Below are positions 1 through 9,160 of a stretch of DNA of 64,000 nucleotides, piece after piece. Below the pieces are notes generated by a model that ran no database searches, had not been told where the DNA came from, and saw only the letters and a list, made by a program, of their open reading frames with translations. A program made the position numbers and the translations under genes. The DNA comes from Miltoncostaea sp963703045 (lineage in GTDB: Bacteria > Actinomycetota > Thermoleophilia > Miltoncostaeales > Miltoncostaeaceae): positions 1,612,001 to 1,676,000 of the forward strand of contig OY969782.1 in NCBI GenBank assembly GCA_963703045.1. Direction: 5' to 3'. Position 1 is the first letter of the stretch. Each line of letters starts with the position of its first letter.

Positions 1-1
1 C

Positions 2-346
2 ACGGTGCAGCGGCTCAACCTCGCGGTGGCGCTCGCCGGTCGCCCGAGTGCGCTGCTGCTCGACGAGCCGACGGCGACGCTGAGCCCCGACCAGCGCCGG
101 CGCCTGTGGTCGTGGCTCGACGAGATGCGCGCCGACGGCCTGGCGCTCCTCTTCTCGACGCAGTCGGTCGACGAGGCGATGCGCCACGGCGACCGGCTCG
201 TGATCCTGGTGGCCGGACACCTCGTGTTCTCTGGCACGGCGGGCCGGCTGACGGCCGCGCACGGCGTCGGCTCCGGGGAGGGCCCCGAGGCCGCCGAGAG
301 CGCCTTCATGCGGCTGGTCGCGCGCGAGGGCGGGACCGAGTCGTGA
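2..346 (+). CDS. ABC transporter ATP-binding subunit, C-terminal part
   Basis: The gene runs in from the left edge; 114 codons and the stop are visible. The visible part opens just after the ABC signature (VQRLNLAVAL), followed by Walker B LLLDEP and the D-loop region TATLSP. The H-switch position, normally TTH in this family, reads STQ (STQSVDEA), so the switch histidine appears to be Gln; this may slow hydrolysis, but that is inference. The stop overlaps the start of the downstream permease (GTGA), so the two should form one exporter. Substrate cannot be told from this fragment. Confidence 0.9.
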   Translation, partial: TVQRLNLAVALAGRPSALLLDEPTATLSPDQRRRLWSWLDEMRADGLALLFSTQSVDEAMRHGDRLVILVAGHLVFSGTAGRLTAAHGVGSGEGPEAAESAFMRLVAREGGTES

Positions 347-1686
347 GGGCCGCCCTGCTCCTGCTGCGCAAGGACCTGCGGCTGCTGGTGCGCACGCCCG
401 CCCTGCTGCTCGTGCTGGTCGCGTACCCGATCCTCGTCGCCGTGCTCGTCGCCCTCGCGCTGCAGAGCGACGAGCGGCGGCCCGACGTCGCGCTGGTCAA
501 CCTCGACACCTCCGGGCGCTCGGTGCAGGTGGGCGAGCGGCGGCTGTCGATCGACGACTACGTCGCGCGCCTGTCCGAGGACGTCAACGTGCGCGAGCTC
601 GACGCGGCGACGGCGGCCGACGCCCTCGACGCGGGCCGGGTCAGCGCCGTGCTCACGATCCCCGAGGGGTTCATCGCCGACCTGCAGTCGGGGGTGCGCC
701 AGCCCGCGCTGCGCATCCAGGCGAGCCGCCGGTCGCCGATCGAGTCGGACGCCATCGTCGGCAGCCTGCAGGCCGCCGTCTTCCGCCTCAACCAGAGCCT
801 CGCCGTCGGTTACGTCGACCAGGTGCTCCAGCTGGTCGCGCTCGTGACCGAGGGCGGCGAGATCGGCGTCTTCGGCCGCACCGGCGACGCCCTCGGGCTG
901 CGGGCGAGCCGCCAGCTCGTGCTCGACGTCCAGGAGCGCCTGAGGGCGACGGGCCAGGCGGCCTCCGCCGCCGACCTCGACCCGCTGATCGTCTTCATCG
1001 ACGAGACGGGGCGCAACCTCGACCTCGCCAAGCCGGCGGCCAATGCGATCCGCGCGCCGATCGAGCTGCAGGTCGCCGAGGGCGCGTCCGGCCGCGAGCC
1101 GCTGTCGGCCTTCGGCTTCGCCGGCGCGCTCCTCGTGAGCATCGGCCTCGCGGGCGTGCTGCTCGCCGCGGCCGCCATGTCGGCCGAGCGCGAGGACCAC
1201 GTGCTGGTGCGCCTCGGGAGGGGGCTGGTCTCGGCGCCGGCGCTCGTCGCCGAGAAGATGGTCTTCACGGCCCTCGCCGCGTTGGTGATCGGCCTCGCGC
1301 TGCTGGCGGGCGTGGGCGCCTTCACGTCGCTCGCCGTCGGGCGCTGGGGGCTCTGGCTGGCCACGCTCGCCCTCGCGGGGTTGGCGTTCGGAGCGCTCGG
1401 CGTGCTCGCGGGGGCGCTCGCGCGGGAGACGCGCACCGGTCTGCTGGCGGCCCTGATGCTGTCGCTGCCCCTGCTGGCGCTCGGCCTGCTTCCGAACGCC
1501 CCCGTGGCCGATGCGGTCTCCCGGGTCGTCCCGTTCGGGCCGGCATTCGACGCCTTCCAGACGCTCCTGGTCGAGCCGAGCGTGTCCGGGGGCGAGCTGG
1601 CGCTGACGCTCGGCCACCTGGCCCTGCTGGCCGCGGTCTTCGGCGCCCTGGCGACCCTCGTCGTGCGCCGCAGGGCCATGGCCTAG
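343..1686 (+). CDS. ABC-2 type transporter permease
   Basis: A 447-residue membrane protein starting at a GTG that overlaps the stop of the ATPase gene by 4 bp. Layout is typical of the ABC-2/YhgE-like permeases: one membrane segment near residues 15-35, a long extracytoplasmic domain of about 230 residues, then about five hydrophobic segments from residue 260 to the C terminus. It should form the membrane path of an ATP-driven exporter with the preceding ATPase. A longer open frame exists upstream but lies inside the ATPase gene and has no coding character. Substrate unknown. Confidence 0.88.
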   Translation: MRAALLLLRKDLRLLVRTPALLLVLVAYPILVAVLVALALQSDERRPDVALVNLDTSGRSVQVGERRLSIDDYVARLSEDVNVRELDAATAADALDAGRVSAVLTIPEGFIADLQSGVRQPALRIQASRRSPIESDAIVGSLQAAVFRLNQSLAVGYVDQVLQLVALVTEGGEIGVFGRTGDALGLRASRQLVLDVQERLRATGQAASAADLDPLIVFIDETGRNLDLAKPAANAIRAPIELQVAEGASGREPLSAFGFAGALLVSIGLAGVLLAAAAMSAEREDHVLVRLGRGLVSAPALVAEKMVFTALAALVIGLALLAGVGAFTSLAVGRWGLWLATLALAGLAFGALGVLAGALARETRTGLLAALMLSLPLLALGLLPNAPVADAVSRVVPFGPAFDAFQTLLVEPSVSGGELALTLGHLALLAAVFGALATLVVRRRAMA

Positions 1687-1728
1687 CCGACCGGCGTACG
1701 GTCACGCGACCCGACCCGGAGGGCTCCC

Positions 1729-2175
1729 GTGACCCGTCTCGCCTACTCCCTGCTGCCGCTGGTGGGCGGCGCCATGATCGCCGCGCAGGCGCCCGTCAAC
1801 GCGCGGCTGCGCCTGGTGCTCGGCAGCCAGTTCGGCAGCGCCGTGATCTCGTTCGGCACCGGCCTGGTGCTGCTGATCGGCGCCCTCCTCGTCACGGCGC
1901 AGGGTCCGAGCCTCGCCGCGGTCGGCACCGGTCCCTGGTGGGCGTACCTCGGGGGGCTCTTCGGCGCGGTGTTCGTCGTCGCGACGCTCGTGGCCTCGCC
2001 GCGCATCGGCGTCACCGCCACCTTCGTCAGCGCGGTCGCGGGTCAGATCCTGCTCTCGGCGCTGATCGACCGCTTCGGCTGGTTCGGCGCGCGGCAGATC
2101 GACCTGTCGTGGGAGCGCGTCGTCGCCCTCTGCCTGCTCGTGGTCAGCCTCGTGCTGCTTCTGCGCTCCAGTTGA
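1729..2175 (+). CDS. DMT-superfamily transporter, YdcZ/DUF606 type
   Basis: A 148-residue protein with about five hydrophobic segments and the N-terminal pattern GAMIAAQAPVNARL typical of the small YdcZ (DUF606) branch of the drug/metabolite transporter superfamily. These proteins often act as paired or dimeric half-size permeases. The GTG start follows a GGAGGG ribosome binding site. Its last 32 bases overlap the 3' end of the convergent aat gene. Substrate unknown. Confidence 0.82.
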   Translation: MTRLAYSLLPLVGGAMIAAQAPVNARLRLVLGSQFGSAVISFGTGLVLLIGALLVTAQGPSLAAVGTGPWWAYLGGLFGAVFVVATLVASPRIGVTATFVSAVAGQILLSALIDRFGWFGARQIDLSWERVVALCLLVVSLVLLLRSS

Positions 2176-2770
2176 GGGGCGCGCGCGCGAGCGCCGCGGC
2201 CAACAGGCGCCGGTACTCGGGGGCGTGCACCTCGCGGGCGCCGAAGCGGCGCGTGTGGTCGGACGCCATCTGGATGTCCCAGAGCGCCGCGCCCCGGCGG
2301 GCGAGGATGGCGGCGGCGCCCACCAGCGCGGCGTTGCCCGCCTCCGGCTCCCGGTGGAACATGCTCTCGGAGCTGAACAGGCCGCCGAGCGCGACGCCGA
2401 AGAGCCCGCCGCAGAGCCGGTCGCCACGCCACGCCTCGACGCTGTGGGCGTGGCCCGCCCGGTGCAGGGCGGCGTAGGCGCGCACCAGGCGGGGCGTCAG
2501 CCACACTCCCTCGCGCCGCTCGGCGCACGCGCGCGCCACCTCCTCGAACGCGCCGTCGACGCGGATCGCGTACCCCTCGCGCCGGATGCCGCGCGCCACC
2601 GAGCGCGGCACGCGCACGCCGTTGACGGGCAGGATCGCCCGGGGCTCGGCCTCGTACAGCCCGACCGGGCCCCGGGCGCCCTCCTCGTCCATCGGGAACC
2701 ACCCGCGCCGGTACGCCGCGAGCAGCGCCGCGGGCGCGAGCGACGGGTGATCGGCGCGGGTGCCGTCCAT
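2144..2770 (-). CDS. aat: Leucyl/phenylalanyl-tRNA--protein transferase
   Basis: A 208-residue protein with the Aat family motifs YRRGWFPM near residue 20, SESMFHR around 137-143 and LWDIQ near 162. Aat moves Leu or Phe from tRNA to N-terminal Arg/Lys of proteins, tagging them for ClpS/ClpAP-type degradation in the cytosol. It is shorter than the E. coli protein (about 234) but complete in its core. It is divergent from the DGPF/ECF gene pair and convergent, with overlap, to the DMT transporter. Confidence 0.93.
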   Translation of the reverse strand: MDGTRADHPSLAPAALLAAYRRGWFPMDEEGARGPVGLYEAEPRAILPVNGVRVPRSVARGIRREGYAIRVDGAFEEVARACAERREGVWLTPRLVRAYAALHRAGHAHSVEAWRGDRLCGGLFGVALGGLFSSESMFHREPEAGNAALVGAAAILARRGAALWDIQMASDHTRRFGAREVHAPEYRRLLAAALARAPLNWSAEAARG

Positions 2771-2818
2771 CGACGCCGAACGCTACCCGTGCGAGTGTCG
2801 AACCCGGGGCGGCGACAC

Positions 2819-2845
2819 TGTCGATTCCGCGCCCCCCGCCCCGTC
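2819..2845 (+). promoter_or_regulatory. ECF-type promoter TGTCGA-N17-CGTC
   Basis: A -35-like TGTCGA at 2819-2824 and a CGTC at 2842-2845 are separated by exactly 17 bases, 47 bp upstream of the DGPF gene. From memory, ECF42 sigma factors recognise a TGTCGA / CG(A/T)C bipartite motif, and they usually drive their own DGPF operon. The downstream sigma gene is of this type, so autoregulation is the natural reading. A second TGTCGA lies at 2796-2801. Confidence 0.6.
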
Positions 2846-2891
2846 CTACTGATGAAGGGCCGGTCCGCGGCCCGCGACGGAGGAGACCACG

Positions 2892-3245
2892 ATGCGGTAC
2901 CTGCTGCTGATCTACGGCGACGAGAGCGCCTGGACCGACGCGAGCGAGGAGGAGACGGCCGCCATCATGGCCGCGCACCAGGCCTTCAGCGAGGCCGTGG
3001 GTGCCGAGGGCATCCTGCGGGGCGGTGAGGCCCTGGCCCCCACCTCGAGCGCCACGACGGTGCGCGTCCGCGACGGAGAGGCGATGCTCACCGACGGGCC
3101 GTTCGCCGAGACGCGCGAGCAGCTCGGCGGCTTCTACATGGTCGAGTGCGACACCCTCGACCAGGCCATCGAGGCCGCCCGGCGCATCCCCGAGGCGACG
3201 GGGGGATCGGTCGAGGTCCGCCCGCTGATGGAGTTCGACACCTGA
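2892..3245 (+). CDS. YCII/DGPF-domain protein
   Basis: A 117-residue protein of the YCII-related fold with the hallmark DGPF motif (TDGPFAETREQLGGFY) and N-terminal MRYLLLIYGDE. These small alpha/beta-barrel proteins are the standard genomic partners of ECF42 sigma factors; their biochemical role is not established. ATG start with a GGAGGAG ribosome binding site seven bases upstream. The stop codon overlaps the CTG proposed as start of the sigma factor gene, giving a tightly coupled two-gene operon. Confidence 0.92.
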   Translation: MRYLLLIYGDESAWTDASEEETAAIMAAHQAFSEAVGAEGILRGGEALAPTSSATTVRVRDGEAMLTDGPFAETREQLGGFYMVECDTLDQAIEAARRIPEATGGSVEVRPLMEFDT

Positions 3246-4528
3246 GCGAGGACGCCCTCTCGACGCTCGCCCGCGTCGCCCGGGAGGGCCGCGGGCGGGC
3301 GATCGCGATCCTCGCGCGCCGCCTCGGCGACATCGACCGCGCCGAGGACGCGCTGCAGGACGCGCTGACCATCGCCGCGGAGCGATGGCCCCGCGACGGC
3401 GTGCCGCCGAACCCCGATGCCTGGATCCTCACGACCGCGCGCAACCGCGCCATCGACCGCGTTCGCCGCGAGCGCACCCGGACCGCGTCCGAGTCGGCCC
3501 GCGCGCGCATGACCGGCCGCGACGGCGAGGACGCCCTCGACGACCTGTCCGCCGACGCCCCGGTCCCGGACGAGCGGCTCGGGCTCATCTTCGCGTGCTG
3601 CCACCCGGCGCTCGCGCCCGAGGCACAGGTGCCGCTGACCCTGCGCCTGGTGGCGGGCATGGAGCAGGCGGAGGTGGCGCGGGCGCTGCTGCTGTCCGAG
3701 GCCACCGTCGCCCAGCGGCTCGTGCGCGCCAAGCGCAAGATCCGCGACGCCGGCATCCCCATCGCCGAGCCGGCGGCCGCCGAGCTGCCGGAGCGCCTCG
3801 ACGGCGTCCTGAGCGTCCTCTACCTGATCTACACCGAGGGCCACACCGCGACCGCCGGCGACGGCCTGCGGCGCGACGACCTCGCCGCCGAGGCGATCCG
3901 GCTGGCGGAGGCGCTCGCCGGCCTGATGCCCGACGAGGCCGAGCCGCGCGGGCTGCTGGCGACGATGCTGCTGCACCACGCGCGCCGCCGGGCCCGGACC
4001 GACGGCGACGGGCGGCTGGTGCTGCTCGCCGACCAGGACCGCTCGCTCTGGGACGCCGAGGCGATCGTCCGAGGCCGCGACCTGGCCGAGAGGGCGCTGC
4101 GGATGCGCCGGCCCGCGGGCCCCCACGCGCTCCAGGCGGCCATCGCCGCGCTGCACGCCGAGGCCCCGTCCGCCGCCGAGACCGACTGGCGGCAGATCGC
4201 CCTGGTCTACGACGCGCTCGCGCTGCGGCAGCCGACGCCCGTCGTGCTGCTGAACCGCGCGGTCGCCATCGCCGAGGCCGACGGCCCCGCGGCCGGGCTC
4301 GAGCTGGTCGAGGCGATCGAACGCGACGGAGCCCTCGCGGCCTACGCGCCGCTGCACGCCGCGCGCGCCGACCTGCTGCGCCGCCTGGGCCGGCACGCGG
4401 AGGCCCGCGCCGCCTACGCCCGGGCCGCCGGCCTGACGTCGAACCCGGCCGAGCAGGGGTACCTGGCGCGGATGGCCGGGAGGGCGGGGGTGCGGTCTAC
4501 GGCACCCAGGTGTCGCCCGCCGGGGTGA
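3242..4528 (+). CDS. ECF42-type RNA polymerase sigma factor with C-terminal TPR-like extension
   Basis: About 428 residues. Region sigma-2 lies at about 1-80 (GDIDRAEDALQDA, NRAIDRVRRER), sigma-4 at about 110-175 (LRLVAGMEQAEVARALLLS then AKRKIRDAG), followed by the DUF6596/TPR-like extension with LYLIYTEGHTAT, the ECF42 signature. It directs RNA polymerase to its own promoter class; no anti-sigma gene is present, and the C-terminal extension is thought to control activity. Start is uncertain: no ATG/GTG/TTG lies between the preceding stop and the conserved region; CTG at 3242 overlaps the DGPF stop (CTGA). An ATG at 3146 inside the DGPF gene is the only other option. The 3' end overlaps the convergent SDR gene by 32 bp. 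Confidence 0.9.
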   Translation: MSEDALSTLARVAREGRGRAIAILARRLGDIDRAEDALQDALTIAAERWPRDGVPPNPDAWILTTARNRAIDRVRRERTRTASESARARMTGRDGEDALDDLSADAPVPDERLGLIFACCHPALAPEAQVPLTLRLVAGMEQAEVARALLLSEATVAQRLVRAKRKIRDAGIPIAEPAAAELPERLDGVLSVLYLIYTEGHTATAGDGLRRDDLAAEAIRLAEALAGLMPDEAEPRGLLATMLLHHARRRARTDGDGRLVLLADQDRSLWDAEAIVRGRDLAERALRMRRPAGPHALQAAIAALHAEAPSAAETDWRQIALVYDALALRQPTPVVLLNRAVAIAEADGPAAGLELVEAIERDGALAAYAPLHAARADLLRRLGRHAEARAAYARAAGLTSNPAEQGYLARMAGRAGVRSTAPRCRPPG

Positions 4529-5216
4529 TCACCAGCTCGTGGGTCCACCCGCGGGGGGACTGCCCGGCCAGGTAGGCGACTGCGGCGGCGACGTCCTCGG
4601 CGGTCAGCGAGTCCTCGGGGGCGCGCCCCTCCATGGGGTTGCGCTCGGTGCGGATGATGCCGTCGGCGACGAGCAGGGCGACGTGGACGCCCTCGCCGCG
4701 CAGCTCCTGCGCCAGCGCGAGCGTGAGCGCGCGGGCGGCGAACTGCGCCGCCGCCCAGGGGCCGCGGCCCGGCATCGCCCGGCGGGCCGAGCCGCCGGAC
4801 ACCTGCACGAGGGTGCCGCCACCGCGGCGGGCCATGGTCGCGCCGGCCCCCCGCAGGATGGCCCAGGCGGCCGGCAGGAACCCGGCCATCCACGACTCGA
4901 GGCGCTCGGGCGGGGCCGCGACCACCGGGCCGCCGCCGAAGCTGTGATCGCGGGGGACGGACGTGGTGGCGTTGACGACCAGGTCGACGCCGCCGAGGTC
5001 GCGCTCGGCGCGCGCCAGCGCCTCGGCCACGACGTCGTGGTCGCCCGCGTCGCCCCGCACGGCGAGCACGCCGGGGTGCCGCTCGCGCAGCGCGTCGAGG
5101 GTCGCGTCGGTGCGCGCGACGGCGACGGCGCGCCAGCCGGCGGCGAGGCGCTCGGCCACGACGGCCCGCCCCACGTTGCGCGCGCCGAAGACCACGAGGA
5201 CAGGTGAACCGCTCAC
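4497..5216 (-). CDS. SDR-fold protein lacking the catalytic Tyr and Lys
   Basis: A 239-residue Rossmann protein resembling short-chain dehydrogenases: an N-terminal nucleotide-binding loop (FGARNVGRAV), DLVVNATTS where NAG is usual, and a C-terminal PAGDTW. At the YxxxK site the sequence is WAAAQ (residues near 155-159), so both catalytic residues of the family are replaced. It may bind NAD(P) without classical dehydrogenase activity; this is inference. GTG start; divergent from hemB across 53 bp. Confidence 0.78.
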   Translation of the reverse strand: MSGSPVLVVFGARNVGRAVVAERLAAGWRAVAVARTDATLDALRERHPGVLAVRGDAGDHDVVAEALARAERDLGGVDLVVNATTSVPRDHSFGGGPVVAAPPERLESWMAGFLPAAWAILRGAGATMARRGGGTLVQVSGGSARRAMPGRGPWAAAQFAARALTLALAQELRGEGVHVALLVADGIIRTERNPMEGRAPEDSLTAEDVAAAVAYLAGQSPRGWTHELVITPAGDTWVP

Positions 5217-5256
5217 CCGGGCAGTCTGGCAGGGGTCGGCGGCGAGGTGCGGGGAG

Positions 5257-5262
5257 TAGACT
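5257..5262 (+). promoter_or_regulatory. -10 element (TAGACT) of leaderless hemB
   Basis: TAGACT lies 7 bases before the GTG of hemB. The same TANNNT-N6-8-start arrangement recurs before several genes in this window and implies a transcript beginning at or next to the start codon. No clear -35 hexamer. Confidence 0.5.
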
Positions 5263-5269
5263 CCCGCGG

Positions 5270-6283
5270 GTGATCGAGCGCACCCAGACCGCCGCCGGAG
5301 CGACGTTCCCCGCGGTGCGGATGCGGCGCCTGAGGGCCGGCGCCACGGTGCGACGGATGGTCCGCGAGACCCGGCTCTCGGCCGATCGGCTGGTGCTGCC
5401 GCTCTTCGCGATCGCCGGCCGCGACGCCCGGGTGCCGATCCCCTCGCTCCCCGGTCAGGCGCGCCTGTCGCCCGACGTGATGGCCGCGACCGCGCGCCGC
5501 GCCTTCGACGCCGGCGTGCCCGCGGTGCTGCTGTTCGGCGTCACCGACCACAAGGACGCCGCGGCGAGCGCCGCCTACGAGAGCGGCGGCGTGGTGCAGA
5601 CCGCGATCGCGGCGATCAAGGACGCGGTGCCCGAGATGGTCGTCGTCACCGACGTCTGCCTGTGCGCCTACACCGACCACGGCCACTGCGGCGTGGTGGT
5701 CGACGGGCACGTGCACAACGACATGAGCCTCGAGCTGCTCGCGCGCACGGCCGTCAGCCACGCGGAGGCCGGCGCCGACGTCGTCGCGCCCAGCGACATG
5801 ATGGACGGCCGCGTCGGCGCCATCCGCGCCGCGCTCGACGCCGAGGGCCACGAGGGCACCGCGATCCTCGCCTACTCCGCCAAGTACGCGTCGGCGTTCT
5901 ACGGGCCGTTCCGCGACGCGGCCGGATCGGCGCCCGGCCACGGCGACCGGCGCGGGTACCAGATGGACCCGGCCAACGGGCGCGAGGCCGTCCGCGAGAC
6001 CCTCCTCGACGTGGCCGAGGGCGCCGACATGGTGATGGTGAAGCCCGCCGGGGCGTACCTGGACGTCATCGCCGGGGTGCGCGCGGCCACCGACCTGCCG
6101 CTCGCGGCGTACCACGTGAGCGGGGAGTACGCGATGATCAAGGCGGCGGCCGAGCGCGGCTGGCTCGACGAGCGCACCGCCGCCCTGGAGGTCCTCACCG
6201 GCATCGCCCGCGCGGGCGCCGACCTCCTCATCACCTACTACGCCGAGGATGCCGCCCGGTGGATCGCCGAGGGAGGCGCATGA
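5270..6283 (+). CDS. hemB: Delta-aminolevulinic acid dehydratase (porphobilinogen synthase)
   Basis: A 337-residue cytosolic enzyme that condenses two 5-aminolevulinate molecules to porphobilinogen, the second step of tetrapyrrole synthesis here. The zinc triad is visible at C130, C132 and C140 (DVCLCAYTDHGHC), the first active-site lysine in YSAKYASAFYGPF and the Schiff-base lysine in MVKPAGAYLD. The GTG at 5270 is chosen because a TAGACT -10 box sits 7 bases upstream; an ATG at 5321 is a less likely alternative. The stop overlaps the next start (ATGA), so it is the first gene of the heme operon. Confidence 0.96.
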   Translation: MIERTQTAAGATFPAVRMRRLRAGATVRRMVRETRLSADRLVLPLFAIAGRDARVPIPSLPGQARLSPDVMAATARRAFDAGVPAVLLFGVTDHKDAAASAAYESGGVVQTAIAAIKDAVPEMVVVTDVCLCAYTDHGHCGVVVDGHVHNDMSLELLARTAVSHAEAGADVVAPSDMMDGRVGAIRAALDAEGHEGTAILAYSAKYASAFYGPFRDAAGSAPGHGDRRGYQMDPANGREAVRETLLDVAEGADMVMVKPAGAYLDVIAGVRAATDLPLAAYHVSGEYAMIKAAAERGWLDERTAALEVLTGIARAGADLLITYYAEDAARWIAEGGA

Positions 6284-7361
6284 CGACCACGGCCACGACC
6301 CGCGTGCCGCACAAGCCGGACGACGCCGATCGCGAGCTGCTCAACCAGCTCCAGGCCGGGCTGGCCTTCGTGCGCGAGCCCTTCGCCGAGATCGGATCGC
6401 GCATCGGCATGGACGAGGAGGAGGTGCTGCGGCGCCTCACCCGCCTGAAGGACGCCGACATCGTGCGCCAGCTCTCGGCGATCTTCGACACGCGCGCCCT
6501 CGGCTACGAGAGCAGCCTGGTGGCCGCCCGCTACCCGGAGGACCGCCTCTTCGAGGCCGCCGACCTGATCGGCGGGCACCCCGGCGTGAGCCACAACTAC
6601 CGGCGCACCCACGCGTTCAACCTCTGGTACACGCTGGCCTGCGAGCCCGACTCGCGGCTGGGCCTCGAGGACACCATGCACCGCCTCCACGAGGCGAGCG
6701 GGGCCGAATCGACGCGGCTGCTGCCGACGCTGAAGCTCTACAAGATCAACGTCCAGCTCGACATGACCGGCACCCGCCCCACCGACGCCAAGGAGGACGC
6801 GCCGCGCCCGGCGCCCGTACGCGGCGACGGCGTGCTGCCGACGGCGGCGGACAAGCACATGATCGAGATCCTGCAGCGCGACCTGCCCGTCGTCTCGCGC
6901 CCGTTCGACACGTGGGCCGCCGAGGCCGGCGTCGCGCCCGAGGAGCTCCTCGACGCCTGCCAGGTCTTCGTCGACCGCACCTACATGCGCCGGTTCGCCG
7001 CGGTGCTCAACCACCGCAAGGCGGGCTTCGGCGCCAACGGCATGGCCGTGTGGAAGGTGCCGGAGGAGGAGCTCGAGGACATCGGCCCGCGGATGGCCGC
7101 CTTCAAGGCGGTGTCGCACTGCTACAAGCGGCCGACCTATCCCGACTGGCCGTACAGCATCTTCACGATGGTCCACGCCCGCTCGAAGGAGGCCTGCGAG
7201 GAGGCCATCGCGGCCATCGCCGAGGACACCGGCATCACCGAGCCCGACCGCCGCGCGGTGCTCTACTCGACCTTCGAGTTCAAGAAGATCCGGCTGATGT
7301 ACTTCACGCCGGACTACCGTGAGTGGGAGGACCGCGCCCTGGCCGGGGACGCCCTGCCGCG

Positions 7362-7374
<13 letters not shown>
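6280..7374 (+). CDS. Fused AhbA/AhbB-type siroheme decarboxylase (Lrp/AsnC-fold)
   Basis: 364 residues made of two tandem Lrp/AsnC-like units, about 18-165 and 190-350, each with a winged helix and a ferredoxin-like half. The first unit has SHNYRR followed by FNLWYT, the second SHCYKRP and WPYSIF, which are the conserved patterns of AhbA and AhbB (also NirD/L, NirG/H). In the siroheme-dependent heme route these subunits decarboxylate siroheme to didecarboxysiroheme. Its place between hemB and hemL with 4-bp and 13-bp overlaps supports a tetrapyrrole role rather than a transcription regulator. Whether the cell uses this route or a variant cannot be told here. Confidence 0.87.
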
Positions 7375-8635
<1,261 letters not shown>

Positions 8636-8639
<4 letters not shown>

Positions 8640-9160
8640 GGGCCCTGCTCTCCGAGGAGCCCGGGCTCGCCGCCGAGCTCGTCCACCCCGCGCCCGAGCC
8701 GCTGCTCGCCCCGCTGGTCAGTCCCCCGTTCGAGCCGCGCCAGGCGGCCGGCCTCGACCTGATCCTCGAGGGCTTCCTGCTGCACCACGGGCGCCCGCGC
8801 CACCTGCGCCCGGCGGGCACCGGCCGCGAGGTGCTGGCCGGCGACTACTGCTACGCCAACGGCCTGGTGCGCATCGCCGAGGCCGGCGACCTGTTCGTCG
8901 TCACGGCCCTCGCCGACCTGATCGCGCTGGGGGCCGGCATCGTCGCCGCGGGATCGCGTGACGCGCTCGTGCCGCTGTGGCGGGCGACGACCGCCGTCCT
9001 GGCCGGTCGCGGCGCGGCCGAGGCCGACGCCCGCGCCGACGCCGAGCGCTTCCTCGCGGCCCAGGACGACCTCCGCCGCCGCGGCGATGCCGCCGCACTC
9101 GCCGTCATCGCCCTCCGCCTGCCCCCCACCCCCGGCCTCGAGGAGGCGCTCGCCCGATGA
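8636..9160 (+). CDS. Polyprenyl-synthase-like helical protein without Asp-rich motifs
   Basis: A 174-residue, mostly helical protein. The middle (LAGDYCYANGLVRIAEAGDL and the following helices, about 65-110) resembles the region after the first aspartate-rich motif of trans-polyprenyl diphosphate synthases, where the paralogue at 14431 has STGDFLFARAFGELTRTG. No DDxxD motif is present in either position, so it cannot be a stand-alone prenyl synthase. It could be a small regulatory subunit, like the small subunits of heterodimeric polyprenyl synthases, or a degenerate copy. Start and stop overlap hemL and ubiD by 4 bp each, so it is part of the operon. The assignment rests on visual similarity only. 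Confidence 0.6.
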
